Positions 17,003 through 25,383 of a DNA stretch of 64,000 nt are shown piece by piece; the first letter of the stretch is position 1, and each line of letters begins with the position of its first letter. Made by a program: the position numbers and the translations under genes. The stretch spans positions 477,247 to 541,246 of the forward strand of contig NZ_QGTG01000004.1 in assembly GCF_003182155.1 (NCBI RefSeq), in the 5' to 3' direction. A model generated the notes under the pieces. The model was not told the DNA's origin. It saw only the letters and a program-made list of their open reading frames with translations, and did not search any database. This stretch comes from Chitinophaga sp. S165 (GTDB lineage: Bacteria > Bacteroidota > Bacteroidia > Chitinophagales > Chitinophagaceae).

Positions 17003-17036
17003 AAAAAGCGGCGATATCTTCCGATACCGCCGCTTA
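17003..17036 (-). terminator. Terminator of gcvP
   Basis: AAGCGGC (17006-17012) pairs with GCCGCTT (17029-17035) with further inner pairing of GATATC/GATA; on the minus strand a run of eight T follows. Confidence 0.85.
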
Positions 17037-17092
17037 TATTTTACGCCTGCATTACCTACAGGACTTTATCTTTCAGTGCTCAAATTTCCTTA

Positions 17093-19963
17093 TTACGCTT
17101 CTGCTTCTGCATAAGAGCTAACTGGCTCACACGTACAGATCAGGTTACGGTCTCCGTGGGTATTATTCACACGGCTGATAGACGGCCAGAACTTATTCAG
17201 TTTCACATATTCCAGCGGATAAGCTGCCTGCTGACGTGTGTAAGGACGGGTCCAGTCATCGGCAGTTACTACGAACTGTGTATGTGGCGCATGTTTCAGT
17301 ACGTTCTGCTGTTTGTCAACAGCGCCGTTTTCAATTGCAGCAATTTCCTCGCGGATAGACAGCATAGCGTCGCAGAAGCGGTCCAGTTCACCTTTATCCT
17401 CACTTTCTGTAGGCTCGATCATAATAGTGCCTGGTACAGGGAAGCTGAGGGTTGGCGCATGGAAACCGTAGTCCATTAAACGTTTTGCTACGTCTTCTGC
17501 TTCTACGCTTGCAGAGGCTTTGAATGGACGCAGGTCAACGATGAATTCATGCGCACAGGTGCCGTTAACACCATTGTACAGGATATCGTATGCTTTTTCG
17601 AGACGCGCCTTCATGTAGTTGGCGTTCAGGATAGCGAACTGGGATGCCTTTTTCAGGCCATCTGTGCCCAGCAGGCGGATATATGCATAAGAGATCAGCA
17701 GGATGCTGGCGGAGCCATATGGGGCCGCAGAAACTGCGTTAGCATGTGCTTTGGTATCGAGGCTAACGTGACCTGGCAGGAAAGGCGCCAGATGTTTTGC
17801 CACGCAGATGGGGCCCATGCCAGGACCACCGCCGCCGTGAGGAATAGCGAATGTCTTGTGGAGGTTCAGGTGACAAACGTCTGCACCGATCAGACCAGGA
17901 GCGGTCAGACCTACCTGTGCATTCATATTGGCGCCGTCCATATATACTTGTCCACCGTGTTCATGTACAGCTTCACAAATGTCTTTTACACTTTCTTCAT
18001 ACACACCGTAGGTAGAAGGGTAGGTGATCATGATACCTGCCAGGTTCTGTGAATACTGTGCAGCTTTCGCTTTCAGGTCGGCTACATCGATGTAACCATT
18101 CTCCAGCGCTTTCACCACTACCACCTTGAAACCTGCCATTACTGCAGATGCAGGGTTAGTACCGTGTGCAGAAATAGGGATCAGCATCACATTACGGTGC
18201 CCTTCGCCTCTGCTTTCATGCCATGCACGTATTACCAGCAAACCAGCATATTCGCCCTGGGCGCCACTGTTTGGCTGGAGGCTACAGGCGTCAAAAGCAG
18301 TCACTTTACACAGGTAATCGCTCAGCTCATCCACGATCTGCTGATAACCGCCGGTTTGGGATTTAGGTGCAAACGGGTGCATTTTGCTCCAATGGCTCCA
18401 GCTTAATGGGATCATTTCTGTAGCTGCGTTCAGTTTCATGGTACAGCTACCCAGTGATATCATTGATGTGTTCAGGGAAAGGTCTTTGTTTTCCAGCAGT
18501 TTCAGATAACGCATCATTTCAGACTCGCTGTGATGTGTGTTGAATACCGGGTGGGTCAGGTACGGAGAATTCCTTTCCAGTCCGGCAGGAACGCTGGTAG
18601 CCTTCAGTTCAGCACTGTTGCTGGTTAATTTACCTGCTTCGAAGATGCCGAGTATATCGTTCACATCCTGGATGGTTACGGTTTCATCGAGAGAGATGAC
18701 AACGCGGCCAGCTTCAGGATAGAAGAAGTTAATGCCGATCGCTTCTGCTTTATTCTTAATAGCAGCACTGTTGCTCACACGTACTTCGATCGTGTCGAAG
18801 AAGAAGGAAGCAGCTAGTTCCAGTCCTTTAGCTCTCAGCTTTTCAGCCAGTGCATTGGTCAGGATAGCTACACGTGTAGCGATGTTCTTCAGCCCTTTAG
18901 GACCATGATAAACAGCGTACATAGCGGCCATATTAGCCAGCAGAGCCTGTGCAGTACAGATATTAGAAGTTGCTTTTTCACGTTTGATGTGCTGCTCGCG
19001 GGTCTGCAGCGCCATACGCAATGCGCGGTTGCCCTGTGCATCGATGCTCACACCGATGATACGGCCGGGGATAGAACGTTTGAAGTCGTCTTTGACAGCG
19101 AAGAATGCAGCGTGCGGACCGCCGAAGCCTAATGGTACGCCAAAGCGCTGTGCGGAACCTAATGCAGCATCAGCACCCAGTTCACCCGGAGGTGTCAGCA
19201 GTGTCAACGCCAGCAGGTCAGTAGCCATTGCTACATAAGCGCCTGCCGCATGAACCCTTTCAACAAAGCTGCGATAGTCTTCTACGCCACCTATGCTGTT
19301 CGGATACTGTACCAGTGCACCGAAGTAAGTGTCGTCGATTGCTGCTGTGTTGTAATTGCCTACTACTACCTCAATGTTCAGTGGCGTAGCGCGGGTGTAT
19401 ATAACGTCGAGTGTTTGCGGGAATGTATGAGCGTCTACAAAGAACTTCGGACGGCTCAGTTTATCATGATCTTTGTTCAGCGCACTGAAGAACATGGCCA
19501 TGGCTTCTGCAGCTGCACTGGCTTCATCCAGCAGGGATGCATTCGCAATAGGAAGACCTGTCAGATCGCTTACCATTGTCTGGAAGTTCAGCAGGCTTTC
19601 CAGGCGGCCTTGTGCAATTTCAGCCTGGTATGGAGTGTACTGGGTGTACCATCCTGGATTTTCAAACACATTACGCAGGATCACGCTGGGAGTGATCGTG
19701 TCGTAATAACCCTGACCGATATAATTACGGAATACATGATTCTTCAGTGATACCTCTTTCAGATGGCGCAGGTAATCACTCTCACTCATCGCTGCTGGTA
19801 CCGCCAGCGGATGCTGCATGCGGATAGCTCCCGGTACGGTCTTGCTCACCAGCTCTTCCAGGGAAGATACTCCGATGGTATCCAGCATATGATTGGTCTC
19901 AGCTTCATTTGGCCCGATATGACGGCCAACAAATTCAGTTTGTTGTATATCAAAAAGATTCAT
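17093..19963 (-). CDS. gcvP: Glycine dehydrogenase (decarboxylating), P-protein
   Basis: A 956-residue homodimer-type P-protein of the glycine cleavage system; it decarboxylates glycine on PLP and passes the aminomethyl group to lipoyl-H protein. The N-terminal FVGRHIGPNEAE motif and the two tandem PLP-fold halves are complete; the PLP lysine is K703 in HLNLHKTFAIPHGGGGPG. Start at 19963 (MNLFDIQQTEF), because the promoter TTTG-N20-TAGCTTTG at 19996-20027 overlaps the longer open frame that reaches 20026. It stands alone, without gcvT or gcvH beside it; lipoyl synthase (lipA, 36.5 kb) supplies its partner's cofactor. Confidence 0.95.
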   Translation of the reverse strand: MNLFDIQQTEFVGRHIGPNEAETNHMLDTIGVSSLEELVSKTVPGAIRMQHPLAVPAAMSESDYLRHLKEVSLKNHVFRNYIGQGYYDTITPSVILRNVFENPGWYTQYTPYQAEIAQGRLESLLNFQTMVSDLTGLPIANASLLDEASAAAEAMAMFFSALNKDHDKLSRPKFFVDAHTFPQTLDVIYTRATPLNIEVVVGNYNTAAIDDTYFGALVQYPNSIGGVEDYRSFVERVHAAGAYVAMATDLLALTLLTPPGELGADAALGSAQRFGVPLGFGGPHAAFFAVKDDFKRSIPGRIIGVSIDAQGNRALRMALQTREQHIKREKATSNICTAQALLANMAAMYAVYHGPKGLKNIATRVAILTNALAEKLRAKGLELAASFFFDTIEVRVSNSAAIKNKAEAIGINFFYPEAGRVVISLDETVTIQDVNDILGIFEAGKLTSNSAELKATSVPAGLERNSPYLTHPVFNTHHSESEMMRYLKLLENKDLSLNTSMISLGSCTMKLNAATEMIPLSWSHWSKMHPFAPKSQTGGYQQIVDELSDYLCKVTAFDACSLQPNSGAQGEYAGLLVIRAWHESRGEGHRNVMLIPISAHGTNPASAVMAGFKVVVVKALENGYIDVADLKAKAAQYSQNLAGIMITYPSTYGVYEESVKDICEAVHEHGGQVYMDGANMNAQVGLTAPGLIGADVCHLNLHKTFAIPHGGGGPGMGPICVAKHLAPFLPGHVSLDTKAHANAVSAAPYGSASILLISYAYIRLLGTDGLKKASQFAILNANYMKARLEKAYDILYNGVNGTCAHEFIVDLRPFKASASVEAEDVAKRLMDYGFHAPTLSFPVPGTIMIEPTESEDKGELDRFCDAMLSIREEIAAIENGAVDKQQNVLKHAPHTQFVVTADDWTRPYTRQQAAYPLEYVKLNKFWPSISRVNNTHGDRNLICTCEPVSSYAEAEA

Positions 19964-19995
19964 GATGTAAAGCAGGTATGTTAGAAAAGAATGTG

Positions 19996-20027
19996 CAAAG
20001 CTATAACGTTTTTCAGCAATGGCCAAA
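19996..20027 (-). promoter_or_regulatory. gcvP promoter
   Basis: Minus-strand TTTG (complement of 20024-20027), a 20-bp spacer, then TAGCTTTG (complement of 19996-20003): a full match to the Bacteroidota -33/-7 consensus. It lies 33 bp before the chosen ATG. No glycine riboswitch is present. Confidence 0.75.
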
Positions 20028-20192
20028 CCAGTGCGGTTGTTGGAGAAATTGCGGTGATAAATGCAGGAAGGAATTTACCTCAATTGTCATGAGCGTGTAA
20101 GGTGATGCCCTTCTATATACGGATAGGGTATTCCAAGTTCATAGGCATTGCCAGGAGGCCTCATGATGTTCTGTCAACTATCTGTTAATTCC

Positions 20193-20200
20193 TATCTTTG
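20193..20200 (+). promoter_or_regulatory. -7 box of the YkgJ-type gene, probably leaderless
   Basis: TATCTTTG is followed after seven bases (CAGTCCG) by the ATG at 20208. With transcription starting a few bases after the box, the mRNA would carry almost no 5' leader. Confidence 0.65.
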
Positions 20201-20207
20201 CAGTCCG

Positions 20208-20702
20208 ATGGACGAATTACTTACAAACTGGGAACAGAAAGCCCAGGAGCAGCAGAAAACTAACAAGCAGTTCCTGCAGAAACTGCAAACGAAAAGGGGA
20301 AGGGGAGTGGAGAAGCTGCTGCCAGAACTGCACGATGAGGCTTTCAGTCATATCGACTGCCTGAAATGTGCGGGTTGCTGCAAAACGATCAGCCCGAGAT
20401 TTAAGATGCCCGATATCAAACGCATTGCCAAGTATAAGGGCATGAAGGAATCCGCCTTTATTGACCAATATCTGCGCATGGATGAAGACGGGGATTATGT
20501 TGTGAAATTCAGCCCATGTCCATTCCTTGATGCTGATAACTATTGTAGCATTTACGACGCCCGTCCGGGTGATTGTGAGAACTATCCTTACACAGACAGC
20601 TTCGATTTTATCAAGCGGCCGAACATCACTTACCTGAATAGTACCATCTGTCCGGCCGTATTTTATGTGTTGGAGAGATTGAAAAAGATCACAAAGCTAT
20701 AG
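20208..20702 (+). CDS. YkgJ family cysteine-cluster protein
   Basis: A 164-residue cytoplasmic protein with the CxxCxxCC cluster (CLKCAGCC) and the downstream CPFLDADNYCSIYDARPGDC block, the pattern of the YkgJ/UPF0153 family thought to bind zinc or an Fe-S cluster. The N-terminal ~45 residues are a charged helix rich in Gln and Lys. Start chosen at 20208, not 20148, because the TATCTTTG box lies inside the longer frame. Convergent with the MFS gene, stops only 4 bp apart. Function unknown. Confidence 0.85.
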   Translation: MDELLTNWEQKAQEQQKTNKQFLQKLQTKRGRGVEKLLPELHDEAFSHIDCLKCAGCCKTISPRFKMPDIKRIAKYKGMKESAFIDQYLRMDEDGDYVVKFSPCPFLDADNYCSIYDARPGDCENYPYTDSFDFIKRPNITYLNSTICPAVFYVLERLKKITKL

Positions 20703-20706
20703 CCAC

Positions 20707-21969
20707 TTAAGGCTTCAGGTCCAGCTTACGCATAGCCGGCGAAATGATATAAGTGGTGATCACTACCCCCAGGGTAACACAACCGCCGAATACGACTGAC
20801 GGTACCAATCCCATCAAACGGGCGGCAAGACCGCTCTCGAAGGCACCCAGCTCATTGGAAGAACCTACGAACATGGAGCTTACCGCTGCTACGCGTCCCC
20901 GCATGCCATCCGGCGTTTTGAGCTGGAGAATGGTCTGTCGGATGATCACACTGATACCGTCCAGTACACCGCTGATCAGTAATGCGATGAAGGAGATGGC
21001 AAAACTTGTGGAAACTCCGAATACGATAATACACAGCCCGAAACCGAAAACGGCCGCCAATAGCTTAAGTCCCGGGTTATTGACCAGGGGTCTGTAAGCC
21101 AGGATGAACATAGTGGTGAGCGAACCTACCGCCACCGCTGCCCGCAAAAAGCCAAATTCAAGTGACCCTACATGCAGTACATCCGTTGCAAAGATGGGCA
21201 GCATAGATACCGCACCCCCGAACAATACCGCAAACATGTCCAGCGCCATAGCATTCAATACCACCTTGGTTTTCCATACGAAACGCATTCCTTTCGTTAA
21301 ACCGTCAAAGAAGCTTTCGCCCTGTTCTTTATAGTGAATAGGTTTAGGTTTGATTTTGATCAGGCTATATAAAGGGGCAAGGAAAACGCCCACTACGATC
21401 AGCATAGACCAGTGAATACCAAAAAGATAGATGAAGAGCCCACCAAGTGCCGGACCCGCCATCCCGCCTATCTGCCAGGCGCTACTGCTCCAGGTAGAGC
21501 CATTGGCATACAGATTCCGGGGCACGATCAGCGCCAGCATAGAGAAGTTTGCAGGGCTGAGAAAAGCCCTTGCCACACCACCCAGGAATACCAGCAAATA
21601 GATCATATTCAGTACCCAATGTGTAGAAATGCCGGTCACCGCTTTGTCCCAGGTAAGGAGGAATAACCCCAGCCCCATGATAATATAGGCGATTACAACC
21701 AGTATCAATAAACCGCGCTTTTCACGCTTGTCCACAATGTGCCCGGCAAAAGGAGCCACCAGCACGGCCGGGATCACCTCCGCCAGCCCTATCAGGCCCA
21801 ATGCGAATGGATCATGCGTCAGTGCATTCACTTTCCATTCTATAATGGTGAACTGCATAGCTAATGCAAACACCATTGCGAAACGGATAACGAGATAGTA
21901 GTTGAATTCTGGTAAACGTAGCGATGCGTAAGGGTCGTTCTTGATAGTAGTAGTCTCCTGGTTTTCCAC
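20707..21969 (-). CDS. MFS transporter (DHA3-like)
   Basis: A 420-residue major facilitator with about 12 membrane helices. Typical MFS features include the loop 2-3 motif GHIVDKREKRGLLI, a helix-4 region NMIYLLVFLGGVARAFLSPA and the central loop FFDGLTKGMRFVWKTKVV. Similar proteins are annotated as DHA3 or enterobactin/drug exporters; the substrate is unknown. Start placed at a GTG (21969): the longer ATG frame to 22014 contains the consensus box TATTTTTG (21992-21999), so its codons would lie upstream of the transcript. It is divergent from the C-terminal protease gene. Confidence 0.85.
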   Translation of the reverse strand: MENQETTTIKNDPYASLRLPEFNYYLVIRFAMVFALAMQFTIIEWKVNALTHDPFALGLIGLAEVIPAVLVAPFAGHIVDKREKRGLLILVVIAYIIMGLGLFLLTWDKAVTGISTHWVLNMIYLLVFLGGVARAFLSPANFSMLALIVPRNLYANGSTWSSSAWQIGGMAGPALGGLFIYLFGIHWSMLIVVGVFLAPLYSLIKIKPKPIHYKEQGESFFDGLTKGMRFVWKTKVVLNAMALDMFAVLFGGAVSMLPIFATDVLHVGSLEFGFLRAAVAVGSLTTMFILAYRPLVNNPGLKLLAAVFGFGLCIIVFGVSTSFAISFIALLISGVLDGISVIIRQTILQLKTPDGMRGRVAAVSSMFVGSSNELGAFESGLAARLMGLVPSVVFGGCVTLGVVITTYIISPAMRKLDLKP

Positions 21970-21991
21970 TTTGCAGTTTTTATGGCCATCG

Positions 21992-21999
21992 CAAAAATA
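21992..21999 (-). promoter_or_regulatory. -7 box of the MFS gene
   Basis: Minus-strand TATTTTTG (complement of 21992-21999) matches TAnnTTTG and lies 22 bp before the GTG start. No convincing -33 element. Confidence 0.5.
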
Positions 22000-22220
22000 G
22001 AAAATTTGCCCCATTACCTGCTATTCCAATCTGATAAACGGTAATGTAAAATCCCCGTAAGATGTTTATTTTTATGTATAAAGTCCCCCTCCGGAAATTG
22101 GTCTGGTTTTAGCATCTGTAAACCGTAAAATGTGGCAACCTGTTAAATGCGAGTTACTTGCGTACTATGCTACATCTCACTGTTTCTCAATCTTTTGTTA
22201 AAAGCAAATTGCCCTTCTGG

Positions 22221-22248
22221 TTGGATGGGCTATTTTATGCTATATTTG
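22221..22248 (+). promoter_or_regulatory. Promoter of the C-terminal processing protease gene
   Basis: TTGG (22221-22224), 16-bp spacer, TATATTTG (22241-22248), 22 bp before the ATG. The -7 box is a full consensus match. Confidence 0.65.
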
Positions 22249-22270
22249 ATGACGTTCAATTTTGGATTCT

Positions 22271-24397
22271 ATGAGAAGAATGAAAGTGATTATACCAGTT
22301 GCACTGCTTACGATCTCAATGGGGGTTCTGGCTTTCAGCAAACTGCATAAAGAAGATCCTCCAGGCAGATACGAAGTGATCATGGGCCTGGTAGGACAAA
22401 TATTAACTCAGGGACACTACCAACCGAAGGAAATTAATGATGCTTACTCAAAAGAAGTTTTCGATAAATACCTGAAGAGTCTGGACAGTGAAAAGAAGTT
22501 TTTCCTGAAAAGTGATGTTGACGGACTTAAATCCGTATCCACGCATATCGACGACGAGTTGCAGGGTGCTCCACTCGATTGTTTTAACGCCATTAATGCT
22601 ATTATCAAACAGCGTGTTACCGAAGCCGCTTCCATTTATCCGGAGCTGCTTTCCAAACCGTTTGATTTCAGCAAAGATGAAAAGGTAGTGCTGGACCCCG
22701 ACAAGGTCGATTTCCCGGCAAACGCGGAAGAGCGTAGAGAAGCCTGGAGAAAAGTACTGAAGTACCGTACCCTGGAGAAATTTACGGAGTTGCAGGAAAC
22801 CCGCGATAAAGCCGCAAAGGATAAACCAGCCGAAAAGGCAAAGACCGATACTGACCTGGAAGCAGAAGCCAGGGCTAAAGTTAAAACAGTATATGACCGT
22901 TATTTCGACCGTCTGAAAAACAGGCAGGACGATAATGAGCGTTTCAGCATGTTCATCAATGCCATCACTACCACAATGGACCCGCATACTGATTTCTTCC
23001 CACCCGCTGAAAAGAGGGCTTTTGAAGAGCAGATGGCCGGTAAGTTCTTTGGTATCGGTGCACAGTTAAAAGAAGAAGATGGCAAGATCAAGATTGCCAA
23101 TGTCGTAACAGGTAGCGCCAGCTGGAAAGATGGCCGTCTGAAAGCTAACGATGCTATCCTCAAGGTAGCACAGGGCGATAAAGAACCTGTAGACGTTACT
23201 GGTTACGCTGTTGAAGATGCTGTTAAGATTATCCGTGGTAGCAAAGGCTCCATTGTTAAACTGACAGTGAAGAGCGTGGACGGCACGGTAAAAGTGATAG
23301 ACATCACCCGTGACGAAGTAGTACTTGACGACACCTTCGCAAAATCAGCCATTATTAACGGTCAGCATAAACTTGGTTATATCTACCTGCCTGAATTCTA
23401 CGCAGACTTCAATGACAGGAATGGCGCACGTTGTGCTGAAGACGTAGCAAAAGAGATCACTAAACTGAAAGCAGAAAATGTAGAGGGCATCATCCTTGAC
23501 CTGCGCTTCAATGGTGGTGGTTCCCTGCAGGATGTTGTGCAGATGGCCGGCCTGTTTATTCCGGAAGGCCCTATCGTACAGGTGAAGTCACGCAGTGGTG
23601 ATCCAATGATACTCCGCGACCGCGATAAGAGCGTACAGTATGGTGGTCCGCTGGCCATTATGGTGAATGAGTACAGCGCCTCCGCATCTGAGATCATGGC
23701 TGCTGCTATGCAGGATTACAAACGTGCCGTGATCATCGGTAGCAATACCTTCGGTAAAGGTACTGTACAGCGTATGCTGAACCTGGACGACTTCTACTCC
23801 AATAAAGAAATAGGCGCTCTGGGAGCTATTAAACTGACCCAGCAGAAGTTCTACCGCGCAAACGGTGGTTCTACCCAGCTGAAAGGTGTAGCTTCCGATA
23901 TTCAGCTCCCGGACCCATATTATGAAGTGGCAGAACGTAAAGACGATGACGCACTGGCATGGGATGAAATTCCGAAAGCTTCTTTCACTCCGTGGTACGA
24001 ACCAGTTCCCGTGGAAGCACTGAAAAAGAATAGCGAAAAACGTATGGCTTCCAGCGAGGCTTTCAAGATGATGAACGATAACATCAGCACCCTGAAAAAG
24101 CTGGAAGGTCAGGAGTCTTACTCTCTGAACCTGCAGACGTACAAAACAGAGCAGAAAACTAACAATAATGCCCTGAAACGTTACGATGCCGTGAACGATA
24201 AAGTAAAGGAACTCAACATCGCAAGTCTTAAAGTAGATCTGGACAGACTGTCTGCTGATTCTGCGAAACTGGCCCGTAATAAAGACTGGTTGAAATTCAG
24301 ACAGAAAGATATCTACCTGGATGAAGCGGTAAATGTGATGAATGACCTGATCGCGTTGTCTTATCCTAAATTACAGGGTAAACCAGCCAACAAATAA
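22271..24397 (+). CDS. Carboxy-terminal processing peptidase (Tsp/Prc family, S41)
   Basis: A 708-residue envelope protease. A short N-terminal hydrophobic segment (VIIPVALLTISMGVLAF) directs export. The N-terminal Tsp-type domain (~30-230) precedes a PDZ domain (~240-330; GIGAQLKEEDGKIKIANVVT) and the S41 core (LGYIYLPEFY, DLRFNGGGSLQDV). The Ser-Lys dyad is S471 in YSASASEIMAAAM and K496 in NTFGKGTVQR. A DUF3340-like C-terminal helical domain follows. The length and order match Prc, which trims periplasmic proteins from their C-termini. Start at ATG 22271; the frame is open from a TTG at 22262. Confidence 0.93.
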   Translation: MRRMKVIIPVALLTISMGVLAFSKLHKEDPPGRYEVIMGLVGQILTQGHYQPKEINDAYSKEVFDKYLKSLDSEKKFFLKSDVDGLKSVSTHIDDELQGAPLDCFNAINAIIKQRVTEAASIYPELLSKPFDFSKDEKVVLDPDKVDFPANAEERREAWRKVLKYRTLEKFTELQETRDKAAKDKPAEKAKTDTDLEAEARAKVKTVYDRYFDRLKNRQDDNERFSMFINAITTTMDPHTDFFPPAEKRAFEEQMAGKFFGIGAQLKEEDGKIKIANVVTGSASWKDGRLKANDAILKVAQGDKEPVDVTGYAVEDAVKIIRGSKGSIVKLTVKSVDGTVKVIDITRDEVVLDDTFAKSAIINGQHKLGYIYLPEFYADFNDRNGARCAEDVAKEITKLKAENVEGIILDLRFNGGGSLQDVVQMAGLFIPEGPIVQVKSRSGDPMILRDRDKSVQYGGPLAIMVNEYSASASEIMAAAMQDYKRAVIIGSNTFGKGTVQRMLNLDDFYSNKEIGALGAIKLTQQKFYRANGGSTQLKGVASDIQLPDPYYEVAERKDDDALAWDEIPKASFTPWYEPVPVEALKKNSEKRMASSEAFKMMNDNISTLKKLEGQESYSLNLQTYKTEQKTNNNALKRYDAVNDKVKELNIASLKVDLDRLSADSAKLARNKDWLKFRQKDIYLDEAVNVMNDLIALSYPKLQGKPANK

Positions 24398-24417
24398 TCA
24401 TACACTAAAGTATAAAT

Positions 24418-24454
24418 GAAAAGGCGGTCTGTTTTAAACAGACCGCCTTTTTTA
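24418..24454. terminator. Bidirectional terminator after the protease gene
   Basis: AAAAGGCGGTCTGTT and AACAGACCGCCTTTT form a 15-bp perfect stem with a TTA loop, with T runs on both strands; it separates convergent genes. Confidence 0.92.
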
Positions 24455-24472
24455 TAATGTTATTGGTAATGC

Positions 24473-25360
24473 TCAATCAATATTATCCTTATCTCCCAGT
24501 TGCTTTATCAGCGTTCTCAACTCGTCCCGCTTATATTCGTCCTTTTCATCCTGGAAACATTTCAGCAGTTCTTCCAGCAGGAACTGAATAATCCTTGTGT
24601 TAGACTGCGGCTGATAATAGGATGGTGTCAGGGGAATAGACATCCGCTTTAGGTATCCTTCCACATCCTGGTGTGAATAGATCTGACCCTGTATAGGATC
24701 TATGAAAAACAGGATCCGGTAGTCGTCAGGTTTAGGCGTTTCGGTAAAATCATAGAAAGTATCGAAATAACCCAGTATGAACTGCCGGGGGATGTTTACA
24801 GCGTATACAGGCAGGTCCAGCATAGCGCAAAGACTCTGATAAACGATGCCGTTGGTGAGCGGATTGCCTTTGCGGGACTCTATGACCTGGTTAATGAAGA
24901 ACTGGTTCTTACGTACGTAGGCTACTTCTTCTCCTTTCAGTCCGAAGTAATTATAGATCATGCTGTTCAGCACATTGATCTGTTCCAGTGGCGTAAGATA
25001 ATTATTCAATTCCAGCCAGATGTTCCGTTTGATCCTTTCAATTTCGGCTACAACATTATTCGGCTGCATGTCGGGAAACTGGTATTGTGCTACCAGTATG
25101 GAACCCTGAAGCAGGTCGGGCGTTTCCGCCTTACTCCACTGTTGAAGGGATACCTGCAGATCTTTATAATGCACCCGGTGTATAAGCTGTTCTATCCTTT
25201 CCTGGATAGATTCATCAACCGTGTTTTCCCATAAGTGCTCGAGGTTAGGAATGATCTCTTTTCCAAACAGTAATATCTTGTTGGCAACAGTATCATATAC
25301 CTCCTGATCAGGATCATCCAACAGGTGGAACAAAGCATTTATTTCCTTGGTCTCGTGCAT
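24473..25360 (-). CDS. SirB1/transglutaminase-like family protein
   Basis: A 295-residue cytoplasmic protein. The N-terminal ~60 residues are HEAT-like helices (LLDDPDQEVYDTVANKILLF), and the centre has the SirB1-type transglutaminase-like block: LTPLEQINVLNSMIYNYFGL, then GNPLTNGIVYQSLCAMLDLP and VYAVNIPRQFILGYFDTF. The usual catalytic Cys is represented by a Cys in QSLCAML, and a His equivalent is not obvious (N-I-P instead of N-L-P-G-H), so enzymatic activity is doubtful. Located 23 bp downstream of topA on the same strand, possibly co-transcribed. Confidence 0.8.
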   Translation of the reverse strand: MHETKEINALFHLLDDPDQEVYDTVANKILLFGKEIIPNLEHLWENTVDESIQERIEQLIHRVHYKDLQVSLQQWSKAETPDLLQGSILVAQYQFPDMQPNNVVAEIERIKRNIWLELNNYLTPLEQINVLNSMIYNYFGLKGEEVAYVRKNQFFINQVIESRKGNPLTNGIVYQSLCAMLDLPVYAVNIPRQFILGYFDTFYDFTETPKPDDYRILFFIDPIQGQIYSHQDVEGYLKRMSIPLTPSYYQPQSNTRIIQFLLEELLKCFQDEKDEYKRDELRTLIKQLGDKDNID

Positions 25361-25383
25361 AAAATGAATCTACAGGTGTTCAC

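Noticed and set aside
17003..17036. Membership of the gcvP terminator in the GGTATC repeat family
   Set aside because: It contains GATACCGC, but it is a single stem-loop with a T run and no 11-bp tandem units. The same holds for the GGGTATC hairpin at 31072-31098.
19964..20026. Longer N-terminus of gcvP
   Set aside because: The consensus promoter box lies inside it, so those codons would not be transcribed from that promoter.
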